64,000 nucleotides of DNA, from positions 1 to 64,000 of the forward strand of contig CAYPXZ010000009.1 in the NCBI GenBank assembly GCA_964414785.1, in the 5' to 3' direction. The notes beneath the pieces were generated by a model. That model saw only the letters and a list, made by a program, of their open reading frames with translations. It was not told the origin of the DNA and ran no database searches. Source of the DNA: Palsa-1447 sp964414785. Its GTDB lineage: Bacteria > Verrucomicrobiota > Verrucomicrobiia > Opitutales > Opitutaceae. Below are positions 56,801 to 63,714 of this stretch, one piece after another; the stretch's first letter is position 1, and every line of letters begins with the position of its first letter. A program made the position numbers and the translations under genes.

Positions 56801-57629
56801 CGTCCGGATGATGCCGACCGTGACGGACAAGGTCCCGAACACCTCCGCGACGGCCGCGTCGTCGGGGGCGGACCTGAACGGCGCCGCCGTCAGGAACGCG
56901 TGCATCATCCTGCGGGAGCGCCTGATTCCGGTTGTCGCGCGCCTATTGTCGGAAAAGGCGGGCGCTCCCGTGGCGGAACGCGACATCGTCTTTGCGGAGG
57001 GCAGGGCCTCGGTGCCGACGACAGGCGTCGGCGTGTCGCTGGCCGAAGTCTGCTCGAAGGCCCACGCGGAGCGCGTCAGCATGTCCGCCTCAGGCTACTA
57101 TGCGACGCCCGGCATCCACTGGGACTGGTCGACCGCCTCCGGCAGGCCGTTCCAGTACTTCGTGTGCGGTGCGGCGGTCGCCGAGGTGGAGGTCGACGGC
57201 CACAACGGGATGCACCGAGTGATCCGGGTCGACGTCGTCCACGACGTGGGCAATTCACTCAACCCGGGGGTCGACCTGGGCCAGATCGAGGGCGGCCTCG
57301 TGCAGGGCATCGGCTGGCTGACCCGCGAGGAGCTCCTTTGGGACAAGCAGGGCAGGCTCCTGACCCACAGCGCGAGCACCTACCAGATCCCCGCGATCAG
57401 CGACGCGCCGATTGAGATGCGCGTCACGCTCCTGCCAAAGGCGGATCAGGAGGGCACGATCCACGGGAGCAAGGCTTCGGGCGAGCCGCCGCTCATGCTG
57501 GCGTTCTCGGTGCGCGAGGCGATCCGCGACGCGGTGGCCTCATTCGGCCCCAAGGGCGGGGAGGTGGCGCTCGCGTCGCCCGCGACGGGCGAGGCGGTCT
57601 TCGCGGCCATAAAGGGCCGCCTTTCCTGA
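53859..57629 (+). CDS. xdh: Xanthine dehydrogenase, single-chain Fe-S/FAD/molybdopterin enzyme
   Basis: 1256 residues holding all three parts that are often separate subunits in bacteria. The plant-type ferredoxin domain has Cys39, 44, 47 and 68; the second 2Fe-2S domain has Cys108, 111, 143 and 145. The FAD domain (about 190-450) has TLVAGATEVGVDITKK and NRATLGGNLATASPIGDAAP. The molybdopterin part (about 490-1256) has GGQEHFYLETQAAW, MGGGFGGKETQGN with a substrate-binding Glu, NTAFRGFGGPQGM with the substrate Arg, and the catalytic Glu in GSKASGEPPLML. It oxidises hypoxanthine or xanthine to urate. The maturation gene xdhC is on the opposite strand at 58244. Confidence 0.94.
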   Translation: MGFEFTLNGRMVQVDGAAPTTTLLEFLRTSGLTGSKQGCAEGDCGACTVAIVERDGSGKATYRGVNSCIALLPMFAGREVVTVEGLSPEGGELHPVQSAMVEHYGSQCGYCTPGFVMSLFEGYYRGDCKGPCEISDQLGGNLCRCTGYRPIRDAALNVLAGPKAAAANDPFRERLGSPAAPPGPLDYQAGAERFVRPTTLGGLFAALKEHPQATLVAGATEVGVDITKKSRAFPFLVSTEAVPELTRITKSDSEWRIGASATLTAVEEAVAGEYPSLAKMLKVFAARQIRNRATLGGNLATASPIGDAAPVLLSLDADLVLRSAGGERRVAISDFFTAYRKTLLQPGEIIAEIVLGRFNPKGDLTRTSDFLKVSKRRELDISIVAAAFAIDTDRDGVVRRARLAYGGVAATPVRARNAEAALEGRTVAAAAGDVARILAGEFKPIDDVRGGADYRRGLIVSLWEKFASGSTSIAQDGALDFPKGADASKADESRALRHESAVGHVTGRALYADDTAQRRPMLDLWPVCAPHARAHIKRRDAARARAMPGVVAVLMAEDIPGINNVGTFHDEPLFADKEILYHGQVVAVVVGHSLRECRAAAAAVEVEYEPLPPLTGIKEAIARRSFHTPPHTLARGDSASALSRAPKRLDGEFSFGGQEHFYLETQAAWAEAGEAGSVFVSSSTQHPTEIQAIVSEVLGEPRNKVVVQSPRMGGGFGGKETQGNAFAAMVALASVKTRSPVRIQLDRDVDMMVTGKRHPFHARFSVGHDEDGMLLAAEVDLFSDGGWSLDLSQPVLDRALFHLDNAYYIPAVRFTGLIAKTNVASNTAFRGFGGPQGMLVMEEIVDRVSRRLGLPPEVVRGRNLYRGSGETNTTHFFQEIGDNRLQTVWAQVQREAGFEERRRSVDAWNAANPRVKRGLAVTPLKFGIAFTLTHYNQAGALVLLYTDGTAQVSHGGTEMGQGLHTKMRGVAMRELGLPAGSVRMMPTVTDKVPNTSATAASSGADLNGAAVRNACIILRERLIPVVARLLSEKAGAPVAERDIVFAEGRASVPTTGVGVSLAEVCSKAHAERVSMSASGYYATPGIHWDWSTASGRPFQYFVCGAAVAEVEVDGHNGMHRVIRVDVVHDVGNSLNPGVDLGQIEGGLVQGIGWLTREELLWDKQGRLLTHSASTYQIPAISDAPIEMRVTLLPKADQEGTIHGSKASGEPPLMLAFSVREAIRDAVASFGPKGGEVALASPATGEAVFAAIKGRLS

Positions 57630-57643
57630 CCGGGACCCCTGCC

Positions 57644-58192
57644 ATGGGCGCCATAAAGTTCCCGAGGTCCATCCGCGTCCCGATTGCCAACCACGTCGAC
57701 GGGAGATCCTACGAGCTCGTGCGCGCAAGCGACGTGCCCCGGGCGCCGGCCACCTTCGCTCGCCTGGTCCACATCTGCAGCGAGCCCGCCATCTATGACT
57801 GGCTCTTCCGGGGACCCCTGGGAGGGGAGCCCTACACGGAGGACAAGGCCCGTGAATTCCTGAAGTGGGCGTGCGATGGATGGTCCGCGGGCACCCACTT
57901 CGTCTTCTTCGTGCTCGACGACAAGCGCTCGATCGCGGCCGCATGCGACATAAAGTCGAACGACCTGGTGGCGGAGATGGGGTACTGGGCGAGCCAGGGG
58001 CACCGCGGGGTGATGACGAACACCGTGAACGCGCTCTCGGGGCTCGCGGCCAAGGCCGGCTTCCAGAGGCTTTATGCGCGCACCCGGGAGGGGAATACCC
58101 GTTCACAGGCTGTCCTGCTGAGGGCGCGATTCTCGTTGGTGGGCGACGAACCGGACGGGCACGCACGATTCGAGTTGCCGTTGGGCGCCTGA
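57644..58192 (+). CDS. GNAT-family acetyltransferase at the end of the purine operon
   Basis: 182 residues of RimJ/RimL type: YELVRASDVPRAPATFARLV, FVFFVLDDKRSIAAACDIKS, a motif A equivalent MGYWASQGHRGVMTNTVNAL and the motif B region FQRLYARTREGNTRSQAVLL. These enzymes acetylate protein N-termini, amino acids or small molecules; the acceptor is not evident. It follows xdh by 14 bases in the same direction, so it is probably co-transcribed, though it has no known step in purine breakdown. It is convergent with xdhC. Confidence 0.78.
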   Translation: MGAIKFPRSIRVPIANHVDGRSYELVRASDVPRAPATFARLVHICSEPAIYDWLFRGPLGGEPYTEDKAREFLKWACDGWSAGTHFVFFVLDDKRSIAAACDIKSNDLVAEMGYWASQGHRGVMTNTVNALSGLAAKAGFQRLYARTREGNTRSQAVLLRARFSLVGDEPDGHARFELPLGA

Positions 58193-58243
58193 GTCCCACA
58201 GGCGGAAAGCCATGCGCCTCGGTCCGCCCTCGGAGCCCGGAGG

Positions 58244-59026
58244 CTAGCCGGAGGCTTGGATCGTGTCGCGCTCGCTCAGCAGCTGGGCCGCGATGCTCAG
58301 GGCGATCTCGTGGGGGTGGTTGGTCCCGAACTCGAGCCCCACCGGACAATGGTAGGAGGACGCCTTCTCCGCCGGGACGCCGTCGGCGAGCAGCTCGCGC
58401 CTGAGGATCTCGGCCTTCGAGGCGCTCCCTATGACCCCGATGAAGGGGAATTGCCTCTCGTTGAGCGCCCGCCTGAGGACGGGCCTGTCCGTAGCATGCC
58501 CCATGGTCATGACCAGAAGGTACGCCTTCGGGTCGAGCTCGGGCACGATGTCCTCGGGCTTGTCCGAGAGTACCGTTCGGACGTTGGGCGAGCGCGGAAT
58601 CCGGTCGAGCCACTCGGGCCTCGAGTCGACGACGGTGATCCTGCAGGGCAGGGGGATGAGGACGGGCAGGAGGGCCTGCGAGATGTGGCCCGCGCCGAAG
58701 ACGGCGATGTTCCAGGTCCCGGGCCCAAAGTGCGGCTCAAAGTAGAACTTCACCGAGCCTCCGCAGGTCATCCCTACGTCCCCCTTGAGGGTCCAGGACA
58801 CGAAACGGGGCTTGGCGTCGCCGCCGGCGAGCACCTCGCCCGCGAGCTTGAGCGCCGCGGCCTCCACCTTTCCCCCGCCGACCGTCCCGCTGTGGAGGCC
58901 CCCGGCGGTCACCAGCATCTTTGCGGCCGCGTCCTGGGGGGTGCTTCCAATGGCCTCGACCAGCGTGACGAGCACGAAGGGCACGCCCTCGTTCTCGAGC
59001 GCCACGAGCTGCTCGTAGATGGTCAC
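58244..59026 (-). CDS. xdhC: Xanthine dehydrogenase accessory protein XdhC
   Basis: 260 residues from a GTG at 59026 that overlaps the sufT stop. XdhC binds molybdenum cofactor, helps its sulfuration and inserts it into xanthine dehydrogenase. The N-terminal XdhC/CoxI domain has AIGSTPQDAAAKMLV and TVGGGKVEAAAL; MTCGGSVKFYFEPH follows; the C-terminal Rossmann domain has IAVFGAGHISQALLPVL and TMGHATDRPVLRRAL. It is transcribed as the last gene of the SUF operon, while its client enzyme is in the convergent purine operon 615 bases away. Confidence 0.92.
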   Translation of the reverse strand: MTIYEQLVALENEGVPFVLVTLVEAIGSTPQDAAAKMLVTAGGLHSGTVGGGKVEAAALKLAGEVLAGGDAKPRFVSWTLKGDVGMTCGGSVKFYFEPHFGPGTWNIAVFGAGHISQALLPVLIPLPCRITVVDSRPEWLDRIPRSPNVRTVLSDKPEDIVPELDPKAYLLVMTMGHATDRPVLRRALNERQFPFIGVIGSASKAEILRRELLADGVPAEKASSYHCPVGLEFGTNHPHEIALSIAAQLLSERDTIQASG

Positions 59027-59574
59027 ACCAGACCGAGCTTCATCTTGCCCTCTTCGCTGATCATCGACTGGTTCCACGGCGGGTCCCACGTGATGCGAAC
59101 GTCGGCGTCGCCGACTCCGGGCACAAGGAGTATCTTGCTCTTCGCGTCCTCGGCTATCGCCGGGCCCATGCCGCAGCCTGGGGCCGTGAGGGTCATCGCG
59201 ACGTTGACCTTGAAGCCGGTGTCCGGGCCCTTCTCGACGTCCATCGAGTACACGAGGCCCAGGTCGACGATGTTGACGGGGATCTCAGGGTCATAGACCT
59301 TGCGAAGCTGGTCCCAGACCGCCTCGGGGTTCGGGGCGCCGTCGGCCAGGGTCGCGGCGTCGATCTTGTGGTCCGCGGTCTCCTCGCCGAGCGCATCGCC
59401 GTCCTTGCCGTCGATCCGGAACAGCCCGGTGTCGGTCTGGATCGTGAAGCTGCCGCCGAGGGTCTGGTGGATCTGCAGCACCGTGCCCGCGGCCAGGAGG
59501 TGTTTCTCGCCCGAGGGGATCTGGGTCACGTAAACCTCCCGCGAGAGGGTCCGTTCTCGGTTCTTGGGAATCAT
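59023..59574 (-). CDS. sufT: Iron-sulfur assembly factor SufT (DUF59 family)
   Basis: 183 residues. The C-terminal MIP18/DUF59 domain has VYDPEIPVNIVDLGLVYSMD and LTAPGCGMGPAIAEDA with the conserved Cys; the N-terminal 70 residues (GEKHLLAAGTVLQIHQTLGG) are the extension specific to SufT. SufT aids maturation of Fe-S proteins under high demand. It sits between sufD and xdhC with a 4-base overlap to xdhC and 13 bases from sufD. Confidence 0.92.
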   Translation of the reverse strand: MIPKNRERTLSREVYVTQIPSGEKHLLAAGTVLQIHQTLGGSFTIQTDTGLFRIDGKDGDALGEETADHKIDAATLADGAPNPEAVWDQLRKVYDPEIPVNIVDLGLVYSMDVEKGPDTGFKVNVAMTLTAPGCGMGPAIAEDAKSKILLVPGVGDADVRITWDPPWNQSMISEEGKMKLGLV

Positions 59575-59587
59575 GGGATGGCGACAG

Positions 59588-60910
59588 TTACTGCCCCAGG
59601 CGGGTCCTGATCAAGTTCCTTAGCGCCGAGTGGAGCTCCTCGTTCTCGAGCCGCGAGAGGACCTCCTCGAAGAACCCGAAGATCAGCAGCTCGTTGGCGG
59701 CCTTTTCCGGGATGCCCCTGGACTTCAGGTAGAACGCCTGGTCGGCGTCGATCGGGGAGCTCGTGGCGCCGTGGGTGCAGCGCACGTCGTTCGCCTGGAT
59801 CTCGAGGCCGGGCAGTGAGTTCGACTCGGCATCGGGGCTAAGCATCAGGTTGCGGTTGCTCTGGTAGGCGTCCGTCTTCTGGGCGTCGGGGTCCACGACG
59901 ATCAGGCCAGAGAAGATGGTCCTCGACCTGTCGAGGAGCGCGTTCTTGTAGAGGAGGTCGGACTTCGTGTTCGGGGCCTGGTGGATCTGGAGCGTCCTCT
60001 GGTCGAACTCCCTCGAGCCGCTGGCGACGGTGAGCGCGAGCATCTCCGAGAAGCCCCCGGGCGCCTGGAGCTGGCTCAGGGACTCATGGCGGGCCTGGCG
60101 CGCCCCGAGATGGAGGTTGAGCGACTGGACCCGGGCGTCCCTGCGGACCACCGTGGAGTTGAACTGGAGGGAAAGGGTCTCCAACGACCAGCACTGCGCC
60201 GCCGTGTAGGCGATCCTCGCCCCGTGGCCGGCATAGAGGTCGTTCGCCCCGCACGCGAACTGGCCAAAGGCGTCATTCGAGTGGAAATGGTCGACGACCG
60301 TGACCTTCGAGTTGTCCTCGGCGATGATCAGCGTGTGCGGGAAGACCGCGCTGCCCGAGCCCGACGCGGAGTGGATGAGGACGATCGGATGGTCGACCTC
60401 GACCCCCCGGGGCACGTGCACGAAGGCGCCGTCCGCGATGAAGGCCTCGTGGAGCGCCGCGAACTTGGCCGAGCCGAGCTTCTGCGGCTGGGCCATGAAG
60501 TGCTCGCGCAGGAGCTCCGGGGTCTTCTCGGCCGCCTCGGAAAGCGTGGAGACGACGACGCCCTTTGCCGCGAGATGAGCGGGAAGGACGCCGCGGGCCG
60601 CCAGCCGGCCGTTCACGAACGTGAGCATCGGCGCCGCGGCCAGGGCGAACGCCGCAGGGGCCGGCGCGGTGCCGGCGGGCGGTGCCGCGTCCGGCGTGAA
60701 CCCGTCGATCCTGATCCCCGAGAGGTTGCTGAACCGCCAGCTCTCGTCGGTGCGGGCGGGCATCGGCAGGGCCTCGAAGCGAGCGTAGGCGGCCTTCTTG
60801 CGCTCCCGCCACCAGGCCGGGACCGAGGAGAGGTGCTTTGCGAAGACCTCGGGCGTGAAGCCGCCGACGGCGGCTGCCGCGAGGGATCGGTCAGTTGAGA
60901 CTTCGACCAT
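59588..60910 (-). CDS. sufD: Fe-S cluster assembly protein SufD
   Basis: 440 residues, a beta-helix protein that partners SufB in the SufBC2D scaffold. Family segments: HVPRGVEVDHPIVLIHSASG, SKVTVVDHFHSNDAFGQFAC, GARQARHESLSQLQAPGGFS, and the C-terminal ANDVRCTHGATSSPIDADQA with FYLKSRGIPEKAANELLIFG. The conserved His in CTHGAT lies at the SufB-SufD cluster site in the family. The gene is 4 bases after sufB. Confidence 0.95.
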   Translation of the reverse strand: MVEVSTDRSLAAAAVGGFTPEVFAKHLSSVPAWWRERKKAAYARFEALPMPARTDESWRFSNLSGIRIDGFTPDAAPPAGTAPAPAAFALAAAPMLTFVNGRLAARGVLPAHLAAKGVVVSTLSEAAEKTPELLREHFMAQPQKLGSAKFAALHEAFIADGAFVHVPRGVEVDHPIVLIHSASGSGSAVFPHTLIIAEDNSKVTVVDHFHSNDAFGQFACGANDLYAGHGARIAYTAAQCWSLETLSLQFNSTVVRRDARVQSLNLHLGARQARHESLSQLQAPGGFSEMLALTVASGSREFDQRTLQIHQAPNTKSDLLYKNALLDRSRTIFSGLIVVDPDAQKTDAYQSNRNLMLSPDAESNSLPGLEIQANDVRCTHGATSSPIDADQAFYLKSRGIPEKAANELLIFGFFEEVLSRLENEELHSALRNLIRTRLGQ

Positions 60911-60914
60911 GGCT

Positions 60915-62351
60915 TTAACCCACGCTCCCTTCCATCTCCAGGTCGATCAGCCTCTTCAGCTCGACGGAGTACTCCATCGGGAACTGGCGGGCGAGGTCGT
61001 TGATGAAGCCGTTGACGGACAGGCTCATGGCCTGGCCCTCGGTGAGCCCCCGCTGCTGCATGTAGAAAATCTGCTCGGCGCTCACCTTTGAGACGCTCGC
61101 CTCGTGCTGCACGGCGTGCCTGTCACCGCGAACCGTGATGGCCGGGTAGGTGTCGGTCCGGCTGTTCGTGTTGATAAGGAGCGCGTCGCACTCGGTGTTG
61201 TTCTTGCAGCCCTTAAGGTTCTTCGGGATGTGGACGACGCCGCGGTAGGTGGCGCGCCCCTGGCCGACCGAGATCGACTTGGACACGACCGTCGAGGTGG
61301 TCTCGTCGGCCGCATGGACCATCTTGGCCCCCGTGTCCTGGTGCTGGCCGTCGTTGGCTAGGGCGATCGAGATCACCTCTCCGCGCGACTTGCGGCCCTT
61401 GAGGACGACGCCCGGGTACTTCATCGTGAGCCGGCTGCCGATGTTGCAGTCGATCCACTTGATCTCGGACTCCTCGTGGGCGAGGCCGCGCTTGGTGACC
61501 AGGTTGAAGACGTTGGACGACCAGTTCTGGACGGTGATGTACTGGATCTTGGCCCCCTTAAGGGCCACCAGCTCGACGACGGCGCTGTGGAGCGTGGCCG
61601 TAGAGAACTTGGGCGCGGTGCAGCCCTCCATGTACGTGAGCTCGCTGCCCTCGTCGCAGATGATCAGCGTGCGCTCGAACTGCCCGAAGTTCTCGGCGTT
61701 GATCCGGAAATAGGCCTGCAGGGGGTGCGAGACCTTGACCCCCGGGGGGACGTAGATGAACGAGCCGCCGGAGAACACGGCGCTGTTCAGGGCCGAGAAC
61801 TTGTTGTCGCTCGTGGGGATCACCTTGCCGAAGTACTTGCGGAAGATCTCCGGGTGCTCTCGCAGCGCCTCGGTCGAGTTCATGAAGATGACGCCCTGCT
61901 TGGAGACGGCCTCCTTGATGTTCGAATAGGCGGCCTCGGAGTCGAACTGGGCCTCGACGCCTGCCAGGAACTTGCGCTCCTGCTCGGGGATCCCGAGCCG
62001 CTCGAACGTGCGCTTGATGTCCTCCGGCACCTCGTCCCAGGTGCGTTTGGGCTTCTGGCCCTGCGAAAGGTAATAGCGGATCTTGTCGAAGTTGATGTTC
62101 TCGAGGTCCTTGGTCGCCCAGTGGGTCGGCAGGGGCTTCGCCATGAACGTCTTCAGGGCGTTCTGGCGGAAGTCGTGGATCCACGGGGCCTCCTTCTTGA
62201 CGGAGGAGATGTAGTCGACCGTGCGCTCGTTCAGGCCCGTGCCCGCGTCGAAGTCGTACGTCATGTCGTACTTGAAGTTGCCCGACGACTGGTCGATCCC
62301 GGAAACCGGGTTCTCCAGGGACGTCTCGAGGGTGTCGGTGATGTCTGACAT
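60915..62351 (-). CDS. sufB: Fe-S cluster assembly scaffold SufB
   Basis: 478 residues. SufB is the main scaffold on which the cluster forms. Signatures: GVIFMNSTEALREHPEIFRK, SFIYVPPGVKVSHPLQAYFR, SELTYMEGCTAPKFSTATLH, FNLVTKRGLAHEESEIKWID, and NLKGCKNNTECDALLINTNS with the catalytic Cys. It ends with the helix EYSVELKRLIDLEMEGSVG. Sulfur must come from a SufS-type desulfurase, which is not in the window. It lies 16 bases after sufC. Confidence 0.96.
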   Translation of the reverse strand: MSDITDTLETSLENPVSGIDQSSGNFKYDMTYDFDAGTGLNERTVDYISSVKKEAPWIHDFRQNALKTFMAKPLPTHWATKDLENINFDKIRYYLSQGQKPKRTWDEVPEDIKRTFERLGIPEQERKFLAGVEAQFDSEAAYSNIKEAVSKQGVIFMNSTEALREHPEIFRKYFGKVIPTSDNKFSALNSAVFSGGSFIYVPPGVKVSHPLQAYFRINAENFGQFERTLIICDEGSELTYMEGCTAPKFSTATLHSAVVELVALKGAKIQYITVQNWSSNVFNLVTKRGLAHEESEIKWIDCNIGSRLTMKYPGVVLKGRKSRGEVISIALANDGQHQDTGAKMVHAADETTSTVVSKSISVGQGRATYRGVVHIPKNLKGCKNNTECDALLINTNSRTDTYPAITVRGDRHAVQHEASVSKVSAEQIFYMQQRGLTEGQAMSLSVNGFINDLARQFPMEYSVELKRLIDLEMEGSVG

Positions 62352-62367
62352 GGTGGTGTGCTCCCCG

Positions 62368-63123
62368 TTATGCCGTTGCCAACTCCTGCTTCACCCAGTC
62401 GTAGCCCCGCGACTCGAGCTCGAGGGCGAGCGACTTGTCGCCGCTCTTGACGATCCGCCCCTCGATCATGACGTGCACGTGGTCGGGGACGATGTAGCTG
62501 AGGAGCCGCTGGTAGTGCGTGATCAGGAGTATCCCCAGGTTCGGGCCCCGCAGGCTGTTGACGCCGTCCGACACGATGCGCAGCGCGTCGATGTCCAGGC
62601 CCGAGTCCGTCTCGTCCATGAGCGCGAACTTCGGGTTGAGCATGGCCATCTGGAGGATCTCGCTGCGCTTCTTCTCGCCGCCCGAGAACCCCTCGTTCAC
62701 CGACCGGGACGTGAACTTACGGTCGATCTTGAGCAGGTCCATCTTCTGGTAGAGCTGCTTGTAGTAGGACGAGGCGTCGATCTCCTCGCCCTCGGCCATG
62801 CGCGCCTGGAGGGCGGCGCGGAGGAAATTGGCGATGCTCACCCCGGGGATCTCGCTCGGGTACTGGAAGGCGAGGAAGATGCCCTCGCGCGCCCTCTCGT
62901 CGGATTCCTTCTCAAGGATGGACTTCCCGTCGATCAGGACGTCGCCCTGGGTGATCACGTAGTCGGGGTGGCCGGCGATGGCCTTGGCCATCGTCGACTT
63001 GCCGGTGCCGTTGGGCCCCATGATGGCGTGGATCTCGCCGGAGTTGATCGTCAGGGTGACACCCTTGACGATTTCCTTGTCTCCGGTGGAGACGTGCAGG
63101 TTCTTGATTTCGAGTGAGGACAT
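62368..63123 (-). CDS. sufC: Fe-S cluster assembly ATPase SufC
   Basis: 251 residues, an ABC-type ATPase that drives the SufBC2D complex. Walker A is MGPNGTGKSTMAKAIAGHPD, the signature is GFSGGEKKRSEILQM, and Walker B is KFALMDETDSGLDIDAL with the D-loop. IFLAFQYPSEIPGVSIANFL is the SufC-specific Q-loop region. There are no membrane segments. It follows the fur-like gene by 7 bases. Confidence 0.96.
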   Translation of the reverse strand: MSSLEIKNLHVSTGDKEIVKGVTLTINSGEIHAIMGPNGTGKSTMAKAIAGHPDYVITQGDVLIDGKSILEKESDERAREGIFLAFQYPSEIPGVSIANFLRAALQARMAEGEEIDASSYYKQLYQKMDLLKIDRKFTSRSVNEGFSGGEKKRSEILQMAMLNPKFALMDETDSGLDIDALRIVSDGVNSLRGPNLGILLITHYQRLLSYIVPDHVHVMIEGRIVKSGDKSLALELESRGYDWVKQELATA

Positions 63124-63130
63124 GCGCGGA

Positions 63131-63574
63131 TTAGAGTGTGGGGTTGCCTGGAACCGTGCGGGCTTTGCCGCGGAAGATGATCTCGACCGACGACGCGTCG
63201 AAGCCCTGGGGAAGGATGGATTTCACCTGGTCGAGGAGTCCCGGGGGCAGGTCGATGTCATGGGTGGCCCCGCTCTCCTGGTCGTGGAAATGGGCGTGGG
63301 GGTGGAGATTCGGGCAGTACCTTGTCGGTCCCCGCTCGAAATTGACCGTGCGGACAAGGTCGCACTGGACGAGCGTCTCCAGGCAGTTGTAGACCGTCGC
63401 GAGAGAGATCATGGGCATCTCCGGCTTCGCCCGGGCAAAGACCTCCTCCGCCGTCGGGTGATCTCGCCGCTTCAGGAGGACGCTGTAGATGACCTCGCGC
63501 TGGGGGGTCGAGCGAAGACCGCTGTCGGACAGTCGCTGGGCTAGGGCCTCTGAGCTCTCGGTGTTGGAGACCAT
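63131..63574 (-). CDS. Fur-family metalloregulator at the head of the SUF operon
   Basis: 147 residues. The winged-helix N-terminus has GLRSTPQREVIYSVLLKRRD, EEVFARAKPEMPMISLATVY and NCLETLVQCDLVRTVN. The metal site region reads CPNLHPHAHFHDQESGATHD, with the His cluster, but the CxxC pairs that bind structural zinc in Fur and PerR are absent. That makes it closer to the zinc-lacking Irr/PerR-like variants, and it could sense iron, haem or peroxide. It is co-transcribed with sufCBD and probably controls them. The ATG at 63574 is 51 bases from a perfect Fur-box-like palindrome. Confidence 0.88.
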   Translation of the reverse strand: MVSNTESSEALAQRLSDSGLRSTPQREVIYSVLLKRRDHPTAEEVFARAKPEMPMISLATVYNCLETLVQCDLVRTVNFERGPTRYCPNLHPHAHFHDQESGATHDIDLPPGLLDQVKSILPQGFDASSVEIIFRGKARTVPGNPTL

Positions 63575-63625
63575 AGATAGATGGGTTTGAATCAGCTAAT
63601 TGGAATGGTACCGAGTTTCAACTAG

Positions 63626-63640
63626 GAATGAGAATCATTC
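63626..63640. promoter_or_regulatory. Fur-box-like palindrome upstream of the SUF operon
   Basis: gaatga-gaa-tcattc is a perfect 6-3-6 inverted repeat, close to the halves of Fur boxes (GATAAT/ATTATC) and PerR boxes. It lies in an AT-rich stretch (about 63590-63700) that contrasts with the GC-rich genes and should contain the promoter; taattaatta (63641-63650) and tcatta follow and may extend the site. Autoregulation by the Fur-like protein is inferred. Confidence 0.7.
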
Positions 63641-63714
63641 TAATTAATTATCATTACCCATTGGTTATTAATATCTAATATCCTGACAAAACAGCCATTT
63701 AGGCCCCGCCAATC

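Noticed and set aside
57644..58192. The GNAT gene after xdh as the missing urate-oxidising step
   Set aside because: Acetyltransferase motifs are clear and no oxidase cofactor site or uricase motif is present.
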